A stretch of 64,000 bases of DNA from Petrolisthes cinctipes (Eukaryota > Arthropoda > Malacostraca > Decapoda > Porcellanidae): assembly GCA_033782935.1 (NCBI GenBank), contig JAWQEG010000166.1, positions 4,052,001 through 4,116,000 on the forward strand. The letters run 5' to 3'. Shown here piece after piece: positions 45,646 through 56,778 of this stretch. The notes beneath the pieces are model-generated. The model had not been told where the DNA came from, did no database searches, and worked only from the letters and a program-made list of their open reading frames with translations. Numbering within the stretch: the stretch's first letter is position 1; each line of letters starts with the position of its first letter. Position numbers and translations under genes: made by a program.

Positions 45646-45811
45646 AATATGGCACAGACATTCACGCTTCACGTACACTTTAAGTTGGGCTAGTGACAGT
45701 CTGGGCACCAGGCAAGGTTGTTTACAAGTGTGACGTCACTCCCGCGGTGCATTGTGGGAAAACAAGTGTCTAGTAGACTATCCTTTATAGTCTATCATCC
45801 TTGGTAGAGAC

Positions 45812-47584
45812 CCGATATAAGAGAGACTGGACAGCCAAAATTTCCGCTGCTCGCTGATTGGCTGGTTGAATGGGGCGCCATGTTTGCTCATACTCGTCTC
45901 TGCCTGCTAGCAGGTTCGGCACAATGTATATATTTGCCTTGACTATGATGCGTGACTGATTACTCGGTAGAATGTTATATTTATATAATATCTTCTTTAG
46001 ATAAAACTAGCAAAGACAGTTTTTAGTCGATCTTCAACTCGACATAAATATTCCTTGAAAACTTCCGTAAGCCTTTCAGAATGCCGAACTGTATGGTGAC
46101 GAATCAGTAATATGCTACTGTACTTAACCATTCATCGCAACAACAAATTCCCTCATATTTGTGTGAACAGCATGTAAACAGTAGTGTGTAAACGTTGGTA
46201 ATACACCTACGGAAACGATTTTCATACAAAAATTAATTAAACTAACTATAGTATCAAAGGTTTCACAGATACCCTAAACACCTAGGTCAAGGGAATTCCC
46301 TTGACCTTGCTAAACACATTGACTACTGCTGTCGTCTTTCAGTCAAACGTGTTGGTTTAGTAGCGTCGTCTGGCAACTCGTCACGTCCTATCATGTGCTT
46401 TAAATAACGCGTACATGACTTATAATAGGAATTATTACTTCAGGTATTTTATAGTATTTAAAAATATATACCTGTATATGGAAAGAATGCAATTTTCGTC
46501 AGCATTTTGCCCACGAATGTCAGCAGGAGATTACTAGCTGGTAGTATCTAGCAACTATACATTTTTTCTATACTAATGTAAAAGCGCGATTTTTGTCCCC
46601 TTAATTTAATATTACTAATTTACTTTACTCTGGGAGGAAAACAAAAACCCACTGCCATTAACGAAACGAAAAGCCACCAGTGTATGTTACTACTCTATCC
46701 TATAGTTGTATCAACCTGGTTTGGAAAAAAAAAAGAACAAGAGACTGATGAGGAACAGGACAAGTCCAGTCCCTCCTCAGTACTATATTATAGATATACG
46801 CTGCCACCACCAGACCAAAGTCGATCAGAGGAATCAAGGGAACACACACCGGAATGGTAGCGTAGCGTTAGCTTATGTAGGCGCGTGAGTAAGCAACCCA
46901 GACTAAGATTTTAACGGGGGTACGATCAGTGGTGTGAATTGAGAACCAATATTTATATAGGAACACAGTCTATTTGTTAATATCGGTGACGGAAATACTC
47001 AACTAATTATAAACCCGTTTATTATAATATGTTCACACGAGTACATTATTTATATAATACAATAATATTTTCCCCCTCCCTTGTCAATATTTCCTACTCC
47101 CCGTTCTGTCAGCTAGGACAGGAAGAATTCAGTGTCTCGCTAGTTGACAGATCTAAACACTTAAATCCACATACCAAAAACAATGACCACAATACGGTAT
47201 TTAAACAAATCACTTCCTAAACATCAATATCCTACTACATCCTAACATCAATATCCTAATACATCCTAACATCAATATCCTAATTATATTATTCGAATTG
47301 TGAATTGCCATTTGTAATTGTTAATTGAAATCATATTATTCGAATTGTGAAGTGCCAGCCATTATTATTAGTATTAGTCACCACATGTGTGTCATATTGC
47401 TCAAGGGTTGTTTGCTAATAAATGGCGGCTTTTCCGAGCTGTTACCCCAGCAGACGGAAACAGAATGAGCAAAAAAAACATACATTAGTTACTACGTCCT
47501 TACTTGAACACACAATATTCTTCAGTTATTTAGTTTCAATCACTGGACTAATCGATTCACCACTCACAATATTCACAATACAAT
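45812..47584. other. AT-rich DNA, no gene recognised
   Basis: Includes tandem AACATCAATATCCTA(C/A)TACATCCT units (about 47,220-47,285) and a doubled TATTATTCGAATTGTGAA(T/G)TGCCA (47,285-47,357). Confidence 0.35.
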
Positions 47585-50553
47585 ATATATATAAGTATCG
47601 ACTGGTGAAACGAAATTGAGAGGAAGAAATAACACTACCATTGCTACATATAATGTAAGAACATTGAACCAAACGGGGAAGCTGAAGGAACTCATACATG
47701 AAATGAACAGATACAACTGGCATCTCCTCGGACTCTGTGAGGCCAGATGGAAGAACGCCGGAGAGATTCAGACGGAAGGACATGCTTTCTACTATAACGG
47801 AGACGAGAACCGACATATACACGGAGTGGGATTTCTAGTCAACAAATCTATTAAGAACACCGTAATGGGATACCAACCAGTGTCAAGCAGGCTTATTACC
47901 ATCCGGCTGCGAGCAAAGCCCTTCAATATAACAGTGATACAGGCATACGCCCCAACAAAGGACTATGATGATGAATACGTCAAAGACTTTTACAGTCAAA
48001 TGCAAGATATCATCAACAAGACTGACAATAAAGACATCCTGATCATCCAGGGTCACTGGAATGCCAAGGTGGGCAGAGATGCTCTGGAGGACTGGGATGA
48101 ATTCATCGGCCCCTCCTGCAACGACACAACTAACGAGAGGGGACTACGCTTGCTGGAATTTGCTAGTTATAACAACATGATGCTGGCCAACACACTCGCA
48201 GAGCACAAGGCATCTCACAGATGGACATGGCAAGCCCCTAATGGTCAACACAACCAGATCGACTATATCCTGGTACAAAGAAGGCACAGGACTGGCATTA
48301 ACAGGCCCAATACTAGGACATTCCCAGGAGCAGATGTAGGGAGTGACCACGATCTTGTCATGCTGAACTTTAGAGTACGCTTGAGGAAAGTCAACAAGCC
48401 CAAAAACACTCGGCTGAGATTCAACCTGGAGAAACTGAAAGATCCTAGAATCTCTGAAGTATTCCAGGCGACAGTTGGCGTGAAGTTTGCACCGCTACTC
48501 CAACTTGATGAAGACCTTGAGGCCATCACAAACAACTTTAATTTAGTGATGACAGAAACAGCTAATGAGGTCTTGGGAAAAAGCCAACGTAAATCAAAAC
48601 CATGGGTCACAGATTTTATACTGGAACTATGTGACAAAAGACGGAATCAGAAGAAAAAGAAGAACACCCCTGAAGGAAGGGCAGAGTATAGGAAGACCAA
48701 CAAGGATATTAGAAGAGAAATGAAATATGCAAAACAGAGGTGGATAACGAAACAATGTACAGATATTGAAGAGAACCTTGCATTAAACAACACAAAGAAG
48801 GCATTTCAGCTAGTGAAAGATCTAACTAAAGAAAAACAAGCAAAAGTGAATAGTATCAAGGATAAACGTGGAAACAGCTTAACAGAAGAAAAGGAAATCT
48901 TAGAAAGATGGACGGAATACTGCTCAGAACTGTATACCCATCAGAGCAGAGGAGATCCAAGCGTACTAAACGTCGAAGAACCCACCAATGAGGACGACTA
49001 CCCAATACTAAGAGACGAAGTAGTAGCCGCAGTAGACTCACCGAGGAGCGGTAAGTCAGCAGGAGTTGACAACATCCCATCAGAACTACTGAAACATGGA
49101 GGAGAATCCACGATAGACATGCTTACCATCATCTGCAACAAGATCTGGCAGACAGGAGAGTGGCCAAAACCATGGACGCAATCGCTGATCATTGTAATTC
49201 CCAAGAAAGGCAATCTCCAACTTTGCCAGAATTATCGCACCATCAGCTTGATCAGCCATGCCAGCAAAGTAATGCTCAGGATCATCCTAGACAGATTGAA
49301 ACCTCAAGCCGAGAGCATCATAGCTAAAGAACAGGCCGGCTTCCGAAAAGGCAGAAGTACTATTGAACAAATCTTTAACCTCCGTTTACTCTGTGAAAAA
49401 CACCTCCAACACCAGAGAGAGCTCTACCACGTCTTCATAGATTTCAAAAAGGCGTTTGACAGAGTCTGGCATGACGCATTGTGGGCCACTATGAAAAAAT
49501 TTAACATGGGAAAGAAACTAACTCACACCATTCAACAACTGTATGCAAACGCGTCCAGTGCAGTGTTTGCCCAGGGTTCTATCGGGGAGTGGTTTCACAC
49601 TTCTGTAGGTGTCCGACAGGGGTGCCTCCTTTCCCCAACTCTCTTTAACATCTTCCTGGAGAGAATCATGAGCAACGCCCTAGAAGACCATGTGGGCACA
49701 GTCAACATTGGATGGAGAACCATCACAAATCTCAGATTTGCTGATGACATTGATGGAATAGCCGGAGAAGAAAATGAACTGTCAAGATTGGTTAATCAAC
49801 TGGACAGAGCTTCCACCAAGTTTGGAATGGAAATTAGTGCAGAAAAGACAAAGCTTATGACAAATGAACACGGCTCTATTACAACAAATATATCAGTCCA
49901 TGGTCAAAATCTCCAGATGGTACAACAATTTAAATATCTAGGGGCGATCATCAGTGACCAAGGATCAAAACCAGAAGTATTGGCAAGAGCAGCTCAGACC
50001 ATGACCGCACTCTCAAAATTGAAGCCCATATGGAAGGACAAAAACATCTCTGTGAAGTGCAAGGTCAGACTCCTGCGTGCACTAGTACTTTCTATATTCC
50101 TCTACGCGTGCGAGACTTGGACGCTCACTGCGGAGCTTCAACGAAGGATACAGACACTGGAAATGAGGTGCTATCGTACCATCCTTGGCATCTCATACCT
50201 GAGCCATACCTCCAATGACCAAGTATGCACCACCATTCAGCAACACATTGGACCTTATGACGACCTTTTGACAATAGTGAAAGAAAGGAAGCTGAGATGG
50301 TATGGACACATGACACGTTCGGATGGTCTTGCAAAAACAGTTCTCCAGGGGACCGTGGAGGGAAGGAGGAGGGGAGGACAGAGGAAGAAGTGGAGCGACA
50401 ACATCAAGGAGTGGACAAAGAAAACATTCGTGGAGACCCAGGCCTTGGCGCACGACCGCGACAGGTGGAGGGATTTGGTCCACAACTCATCTCGTAGGCA
50501 ACCCGACGACTCAACCCAGAGTTAAGGGCACAAGAAGAAGAAGATATATATAA
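47585..50553 (+). mobile_element. RTE-type LINE with open ORF2, candidate 10-bp TSD
   Basis: Body 47,595-50,543. ATATATATAA lies on both sides (47,585-47,594 and 50,544-50,553), but it is low complexity so the TSD is only probable. The element ends in a short GAAGAAGAA-type tail as RTE elements do. It has no 5' UTR: the reading frame is open from the first base, so it is probably truncated just inside ORF2. Confidence 0.85.
47616..50525 (+). CDS. RTE-type ORF2: APE endonuclease and reverse transcriptase
   Basis: About 969 codons without a stop. The codon at 47,616 is TTG and the first ATG is 47,700, so the true start is probably lost. APE motifs are ATYNVRTL, LGLCEARW, VIQAYAPT, QIDYILVQ and GSDHDLVML. 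RT motifs are NYRTISLISHASKVMLRIIL (split region), GFRKGRSTIEQIF, FIDFKKAFDRVWHDALW, GVRQGCLLSPTLFN and FADDIDG (catalytic Asp pair at residues 710-711). The C-terminus has LRWYGHMTRSDG and GRRRGGQRKKW. There is no RNase H, as expected for RTE. One catalytic oddity: the G-D-x-N box reads GHWNAKVG, with His in place of Asp (CAC at 48,054), which should cripple the nuclease. Confidence 0.93.
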   Translation: MRGRNNTTIATYNVRTLNQTGKLKELIHEMNRYNWHLLGLCEARWKNAGEIQTEGHAFYYNGDENRHIHGVGFLVNKSIKNTVMGYQPVSSRLITIRLRAKPFNITVIQAYAPTKDYDDEYVKDFYSQMQDIINKTDNKDILIIQGHWNAKVGRDALEDWDEFIGPSCNDTTNERGLRLLEFASYNNMMLANTLAEHKASHRWTWQAPNGQHNQIDYILVQRRHRTGINRPNTRTFPGADVGSDHDLVMLNFRVRLRKVNKPKNTRLRFNLEKLKDPRISEVFQATVGVKFAPLLQLDEDLEAITNNFNLVMTETANEVLGKSQRKSKPWVTDFILELCDKRRNQKKKKNTPEGRAEYRKTNKDIRREMKYAKQRWITKQCTDIEENLALNNTKKAFQLVKDLTKEKQAKVNSIKDKRGNSLTEEKEILERWTEYCSELYTHQSRGDPSVLNVEEPTNEDDYPILRDEVVAAVDSPRSGKSAGVDNIPSELLKHGGESTIDMLTIICNKIWQTGEWPKPWTQSLIIVIPKKGNLQLCQNYRTISLISHASKVMLRIILDRLKPQAESIIAKEQAGFRKGRSTIEQIFNLRLLCEKHLQHQRELYHVFIDFKKAFDRVWHDALWATMKKFNMGKKLTHTIQQLYANASSAVFAQGSIGEWFHTSVGVRQGCLLSPTLFNIFLERIMSNALEDHVGTVNIGWRTITNLRFADDIDGIAGEENELSRLVNQLDRASTKFGMEISAEKTKLMTNEHGSITTNISVHGQNLQMVQQFKYLGAIISDQGSKPEVLARAAQTMTALSKLKPIWKDKNISVKCKVRLLRALVLSIFLYACETWTLTAELQRRIQTLEMRCYRTILGISYLSHTSNDQVCTTIQQHIGPYDDLLTIVKERKLRWYGHMTRSDGLAKTVLQGTVEGRRRGGQRKKWSDNIKEWTKKTFVETQALAHDRDRWRDLVHNSSRRQPDDSTQS

Positions 50554-51239
50554 CGAGAGCTAGTTTGAGCTCTTACCTGTTATCACCACAACCGGAAACA
50601 GAATGAGAAGGTAATACTGAATGGCAGTGTTGCCAGGTCTGCTTGACGAAATTTCCCCAACTTCAACATCAGAATATCCCTTTTTACCTCAAATTCCCTG
50701 TTTACTCTTAAAGATAGTCGTATATTTACTATCCTATACTTGATAATTATTTCGTCTGGTAGAAATTTCCTCATTCACTCTTAAACAGTCTTTATATAAT
50801 TTTCCCATTGTTACCTCTAACTTTCCATGTTTGGGGACTATTCCCACAGAGCTATAAACATAGAGCTCGCCACCCCCCCCCCTGGCGTGTCGCCACCGGA
50901 AGTGGGTTGGTGGCCATGATGCCTGCCCATCCCCTCAACCCGCCAGCCTGTTAGCTTATGCCAGGGTAAGATATTATTTCATTTATTCGGTCTTTTATTG
51001 ATGATATGGTATATTAACTACATTATAGTGACTCACAATATATGAATAAGTATTTCTTTAACCGATATATTAGTGAATGGCTGATTAAATATAAATACAT
51101 TTCGGTTAATAGGTGAAATTAGTTAGATAAACAAAACTATCGTTGGCTCTCATCCACAGTCACCTTCTTATAATATATATATACAACATACTTAATCTCT
51201 ATTATGATCAGTATTTTATGTTCACATTGTTCAGTATGA
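50554..51239. other. AT-rich DNA, no gene recognised
   Basis: Contains CAGTGTTGCCAGGTC near 50,625, a 12-base C run near 50,871, and a segment (50,837-50,873) that matches 55,634-55,680 in inverted orientation. Confidence 0.3.
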
Positions 51240-51374
51240 ATGTATGTATGTCACACTAGAGTAATATGTGTGTATACATGCATGTCACACTAGAATATGT
51301 GTATGTCACACTAACGTTAGAGTAATATGTATGTATGTATATATGTTACACTAGAATAATATGTATGTATGTAT
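51240..51374. repeat. TATG-rich minisatellite, left part
   Basis: Units of about 28-32 bp built on TCACACTAGAGTAATATGTA plus TGTATGTATG. Continues at 54,891 after a LINE insertion. Confidence 0.85.
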
Positions 51375-51660
51375 TACCAGGTATTACCAGGGTTAGGTAG
51401 CCCCACCCAGGGAGGTACTACCGCTGAGGCAACGGGAGATTCAAGGTAGTACCTGATTCCATTTTTTCCCCCAGGCCTCAGTTGCTGGTTACACATCTTC
51501 TGCCTCACACATCTATGGGGAGCCAGGTAATCCCTTACACTACACACACATCCATACAAACTACATTCACTTACACTGCTATCCTTGACATTAACATACC
51601 AACTTCTCAACTCAACATGAAAAACAATACAAGCGCAAACACATTTTAAAACTTTATACC

Positions 51661-52425
51661 ATGGCTGATGCAACTCTTAGAGCAAGCGCGGTGGTTTCTC
51701 GGATGACCATCACCGGCAGGGCGGGGTCTTTGACACAGGGCCCTCCCGGTCGTCATCACGCGACTGTGTCAGCACCAGCCATGATGCATAAAACGACTGC
51801 TCGTCAGCACAATGAATTAATTATGTTTGCAAATGTTCGGGGGCTTCACTCCAACATTAACTCGGTACACTTACTTCTTCAAACCGAAACCCCTAACATT
51901 CTTTTCCTCACTGAATGCCAGGTTACTCCCTCTTCTGACCTGACTAACTACAACTTTCCAGGCTATATTTTAATGTCAAATTTTAGATCAAAGGGAGGCG
52001 TTTGCTGTTTTGCTAGATCAACAATATCCTTGGAGAATATTTTCAATCTCGCATCACCAGATTTTTATTACTCAATTTACAAGCTAAATTCTTCAGGCTC
52101 AGTTAAATATTATTGTTGTATTTACCGATCACCAAATGCCTCCCCAGATAATAGCCTCTTTGATTCCCTGACCTCCATTCTTTCTGATTCAAACATTAAT
52201 GCTGCATCTGATATATCCTTATTGGGTGATTTTAATGTCCACAATGTTGAGTGGCTCACTCATTCGGCCAGAACTGACGAGCCTGGGCTTGAATGCGAGT
52301 TATTCGCAGACTCATTCAATCTCACCCAACTAATCAAGCACCCCACTCGCATACCTGATAATCCAGAACATAGTCCTCCTCTCGCTCGCCTGCCTCTGCC
52401 TGCATCTGATCCGTATCTGAGTTGA
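51661..52425 (+). pseudogene. LINE APE endonuclease, C-terminally broken
   Basis: 254 codons from ATG 51,661. Motifs are FANVRGLHSNINSV, ILFLTECQV, CCIYRSPNA and SLLGDFNVHNVEW (the GDFN box intact). The frame ends after PTRIPDNPEHSPP with an aberrant tail and stop at 52,423-52,425, before the SDH motif and RT. It is therefore separated from its RT. Confidence 0.8.
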
Positions 52426-53439
52426 AAAATGTTTGTGTTTTCACTGCTCACTCGCCCAGGCGTGAATCGTGAACTTCGATACAAGAGAATCGTCTGAAGC
52501 ATTTACTAGTCTCGTCGCCTCGATGCCCGACCGGCTGCAGGTCTTTGTGAAGGAGAGAGTCTGGGCGCGATTCTGATTACATTGCATTCAATAGTAAACA
52601 AATAATTAATACTCATGTAAGCTTAAGGGTAACAACCGTAAAGTTATGTATGTTCTTATCACAGTATTTGCCTCGCAATTCTGCAAGGCAATAACGAGGA
52701 ATAACGTAAGCCGTAAAACGATAAATACCAGTAATTACCAAGATAGATGTGCTACATGTTATTAATTTTAGTACTGAATTCTCTAAAGGAATGTGCCACC
52801 TGCCATACATTGGGTTCCTGCATAAAGAGGGCTTGGCCCAGTATTCAGTTTCCGTCCTTGCAATGTGAATACATAACAGCCAATATATAGGATTTACTTA
52901 TCCCGGTTTTATTTGAGGTAATAATTAAAGGGGCCAGATGATGGATAGTTCATTATGGATAGTTGGATTATCTAATATTCTCAATTCTTATATAATTGTT
53001 CCTCAAGTGTCAGCAAAGTCAGAAAGGTAGAGGTTGTTGCTCGCAAATGTCAGAGTGCTGAGTTTTACCCCGGAGCAAGGAAAAGGGCTCTCCTACTTAA
53101 TATGTCAATATTATCAGAACATCCATAAACTAGCCACAGGTGCATCTTAATAGTTAATCAAAACCTGATTTATCGAGCATTACAATGTAATATTCTGTAC
53201 TATGAAATATAGCAAATTAATACATCAGGAATCATTTGGTGCCTATTGTTGCATCCACATAAAAACAAAATTGCTCACATACAGATTATTTCATTGTCAT
53301 TCGTTTCACTCAGCATACAAGCCTGCCAACCATCATTACCATCTCCTCACTAGTGAGTGTTTCAGATGTGTGTCTCGGACCGAAGTTTGTGGTTCATGCC
53401 TGGGAGAGGGAGCGCTGACAACACTGCAGTGGCCTTCGC

Positions 53440-54820
53440 GGCAGTGGAGCCGGCTGTACAACCAATTCCCAAAAAAGGAGCTACCGCAAATCCATCAAAT
53501 TACAGACCAATTGCCATCACGTCTACTCTCGGTAAAATATTTGAAATAGTTCTTAACAATCACTTTGTAAAGCACCTTGAGAAAAATCATCTGCTAAATG
53601 ATAAGCAATATGGCTTTAGACAGAGACGATCTACTGTGGACCTGCTCTGTTATTTCACAGATAACATATTCCAATCAACTGATAAACATGGAGAGACTCA
53701 CACAATTTGCCTTGATATATCTAAAGCCTTTGACAGAGTATGGCACAGATCATTACTGTCTAAGCTTCCACATTATGGCCTTCAATCTTTTGTTCCCCTA
53801 ATTAATTCATATCTTAGCAACAGAAAATTACGTGTGATGGTAGATGGTCTGTATTCCGACTTTCATCCCATTAATGCTGGTGTTCCTCAAGGAGCGGTCT
53901 TGGCTCCAACTTTGTTCCTCATTCATATTAATGATCTTTTGTCAGTTACTCAGAATTCAATTCACTCCTATGCTGATGATTCAACTATTCACAGTTCCTT
54001 CTCATTTAATGATAGTTTTACTCAACACAATATTTTAGAATACAAACTTGCCACTTCAATTTCATTAAATGAAGCCTTAACGAAGATCTTTGAATGGGGA
54101 CAAAACAACCTAGTTTCTTTCAATGCAAATAAAACTAAATACATCCCGTTCTCAAATAGATCAGATAATCAAGATTCTCACATTATTTTCAATAATACAA
54201 ATATCCCCAAGTCCCACAGCATTGATCTCCTTGGTGTAACTTTAAATGAAAACCTCAGCTGGACTCCCTATGTAAAATCCATTGCCAAAACTGCATCTAG
54301 GAAGATGGGACTTTTATACAGAGCTTGTAATTATTTGACTGACGAGCAGTTAGCAGTAATATATAAGAGTCATGTGCGTTCCCAGATGGAATATTGTTCA
54401 CCTCTGTGGGCTGTTTGTGGATCGGTGGTGTTAAGACAATTAGGTAAAATTCAAAACAGAGCTATCAGACTGATCAATAATCCTATGATCACTAATGAAT
54501 TCTCTCCCTTATCAGTACGTAGGAATGTTGCTTCCCTTGCACTGTTTTATAGATACTTTTATAAGAAATGTTCGGATGAACTTGCCCTGATTATACCACC
54601 CCTTCGCGTCCTCCCGCGGAGGACTAGGGCAGCTGAGAATGCGCATGAGTTCACACTGACTCCTCCACGTTGCAGGACAACTGCTTACAAAAATTCATTT
54701 ACTCCCCGTACTACTTCCCTGTGGAATTCTCTACCAAGGGAATGTTTTCCAGCAAGTTATAACCCCCAGCAATTTAAATCCAGTTGTTTTAAATATTTTA
54801 TGAGTGGAGGATGCCAATAG
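53440..54820 (+). pseudogene. LINE reverse transcriptase, 5'-broken
   Basis: Recognisable sequence begins at PIPKKG...NYRPIAITSTLGK. It continues with YGFRQRRSTVDLL, LDISKAFDRVWHRSLLSK, AGVPQGAVLAPTLFLIHIND and SYADDSTIHS (active-site YADD) to a stop at 54,820. The region after YADD is uninterrupted and typical of CR1/Jockey-type ORF2s without RNase H. The frame is open upstream to 53,357, but that part is not RT. Confidence 0.88.
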
Positions 54821-54890
54821 GCAAATGGAACCATTTATTTATTTGTTTTTTCCTTTCCTCCACTCACTATATGTAAAAAAAAAAATAAAA

Positions 54891-55340
54891 AGATGTCACA
54901 CTAGAGTAATATGTATGTATGTATGTACAGCCGTGGTCAAAAATAATCATCCATATAGGAGTAACTCACGTAAGATTTTGACAGCTTCCCTCTGTTCCTT
55001 AGCTGATAAACATTCCAATAAATAGGTATACTGCCATCGTTTAATTTAATACAAACAGCTACACACTGCTTAAAACAATAAAATAATATGTGAACATGAA
55101 AACATTACACAGTAAATTGTTAAAGTTACCCATATGTGGATGATTATTATTGACCACGACTGTATGTATGTATGTCACACTAGAGTAATATGTATGTATG
55201 TATGTCACACTAGAGTAATATGTATGTATGTCACACTAGACTAGAGTAATATGTATGTATGTATGAATGTCACACTAGAGTAATATGTATGTATGTATGA
55301 ATGTCACACTAGAGTAATATGTATGTATGTATGTAAGGTA
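54891..55340. repeat. TATG-rich minisatellite, right part, with a TA-MITE inside
   Basis: The same units as 51,240-51,374, interrupted by the MITE at 54,928-55,162. At least five further units follow the MITE. Confidence 0.85.
54926..55164. mobile_element. TA-type MITE (Tc1/mariner-like), intact 235 bp
   Basis: Body 54,928-55,162 between TA dinucleotides. The TIRs begin CAGCCGTGGTCAA and CAGTCGTGGTCAA and continue through AATAATCATCCA. It gives the empty-site reference for the elements at 29.0 and 34.4 kb. Confidence 0.88.
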
Positions 55341-56055
55341 AGTGGAGGGAGAGGGAGACAGATTACAGTTATATATATTTGTTTTGTTTAATAAACCAGT
55401 TTAAGTTTAATTTCTTTGCATAATTTTCCGTATGGACATTATCTCAGCCTTGTTAATTGATTTAACAAAACCTTTATAATTAGATAACAAGATACAATGC
55501 TTTACAAATCAGGGAAATGTCAATAACTGTGGAAAGAAACATACTATACAAGTACAATACGTACGGGAGTTCAATGGGCAACTATCTATACAATAGAGCG
55601 CTCGCCTGTGGTGACACTCCTCCCCTATCTAATAACACAGGGTTAAGCGCTTTATGTTTTTAGCTCTGTGACTATTCCCCATACTTAGCATTACTGCTGT
55701 TCACCTCTACTGTTTGTTTATATGCGGGTGGCGACTCGTGACCTTTTCAACAGCACCTCCGAAGCTACGCGACTTTTTCAACGACACTTCCGTATTCTGA
55801 GTTTGCATCACGTTCTCTGAAGCATATTCTCAATGTTCGTATAACAACATGCAATGCTATGGTATATGGGGAATTGGGGAAATACCCTGTCAATACACAT
55901 ATAAAAAGTAGAATGGTTAATAATATTACTGTGCAAAAATAATCACTGGCAAACAAGAAAAAATATGTTATATTATAATGTATCACTGTCTTCATAAAAA
56001 ACATCTACAAAAAAATAGTTTCAAGTCACCATGGTTGAACTGTGTAAGGTCATTC
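55341..56055. other. AT-rich DNA, no gene recognised
   Basis: Includes the inverted partner (55,634-55,680) of 50,837-50,873. Nothing else was identified. Confidence 0.3.
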
Positions 56056-56212
56056 ATAACTAAACAATTCCGGTATGTCGGGGGGATAATTATGATTGTG
56101 AACCAAAATATATTCACACCCCTCTGTGGTCTAAACATGCATTTGAAAGAAAAGTAAAAGATCAATGGATTTCTGAGTGGATGTCATCTCTAGAAACTAA
56201 ATCATCGTGTTG

Positions 56213-56436
56213 TACAGCCACAATCAAATAACCACCGACACTTTTCTTCCATCACAGTAAATGAATCACTCTCATATCAAAATATCATCATACAACAACA
56301 CCTTATGTCAACTCAACTCCCTCAATTATTATCATTATTATGAGGTGCTGCAAAATCATACATGTGTTGTTCTTTATTACCAAGATATTTACTACCATGG
56401 AAGGAAAGTGTCGGTGGATATTTGATTGTGGCTGTA
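56213..56436. mobile_element. TA-MITE (CAGCCACAATCAAAT family), copy 1
   Basis: Body 56,215-56,434 (220 bp), flanked by TA. TIRs CAGCCACAATCAAATA and TATTTGATTGTGGCTG. The interior is in opposite orientation to copy 2. Confidence 0.9.
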
Positions 56437-56561
56437 CATATATTTCATTAAAAGATAGTTTTTCTTTTCAAAATTATTTAACAGAGTTACCCAAACAGTA
56501 CAGGATAAACCTATGCAAATTTAGAACCAACAATTACAGGTTACCTATTGTAACAGACAGG

Positions 56562-56778
56562 TACAGCCACAATCAAATATGAACCAACACTCTCCTTCCA
56601 TCGTAGTAAATATCTTGGTAATAAAGAACAACACGTGTATGATTTTGCAGCACCTCATAATAATAATTGAGGGGGTTGAGTTGACATAACGTGTTGTTGT
56701 ATGATTATATTTTGATATGATACTGATTTATTTGCACGATGGAAGGAAAGTGTTGATGGTTATTTGATTGTGTCTGTA
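56562..56778. mobile_element. TA-MITE (CAGCCACAATCAAAT family), copy 2, inverted
   Basis: Body 56,564-56,776 (213 bp), flanked by TA. Its interior is the reverse complement of copy 1 (GCAGCACCTCATAATAATAA against TTATTATGAGGTGCTGC). Confidence 0.9.

Larger units (their letters stand above)
41111..45811 (-). mobile_element. P-element-like DNA transposon with 8-bp TSD, carrying nested elements
   Basis: Body 41,119-45,803 (4,685 bp). The TIRs start CAAGGAT(A/G)ATAGACTATA and run 28 bp with one mismatch. Both sides are flanked by GTAGAGAC (41,111-41,118 and 45,804-45,811). The palindrome GTGACGTCAC sits 64 bases in from each end (41,183-41,192 and 45,730-45,739), like the subterminal inverted repeats of P elements. 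A THAP-domain exon near the right end on the minus strand fits P-superfamily transposases. The remaining transposase exons are not recognisable, and the interior holds a solo LTR and a LINE fragment, so it is defective. Confidence 0.8.
51375..54890 (+). mobile_element. CR1/Jockey-like LINE, rearranged, inserted in a minisatellite
   Basis: Minisatellite units lie on both sides. The element has a 5' stretch, an APE part and an RT part, and ends with a short A-rich tail (54,880-54,894). About 1 kb between the APE and RT parts (52,426-53,440) does not look like LINE coding sequence, so an insertion or rearrangement is likely. Confidence 0.75.

Noticed and set aside
45385..45708. Host THAP-domain gene
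   Set aside because: Its position just inside matching TIRs with an 8-bp TSD makes a transposase exon more likely, though a host gene cannot be fully excluded.
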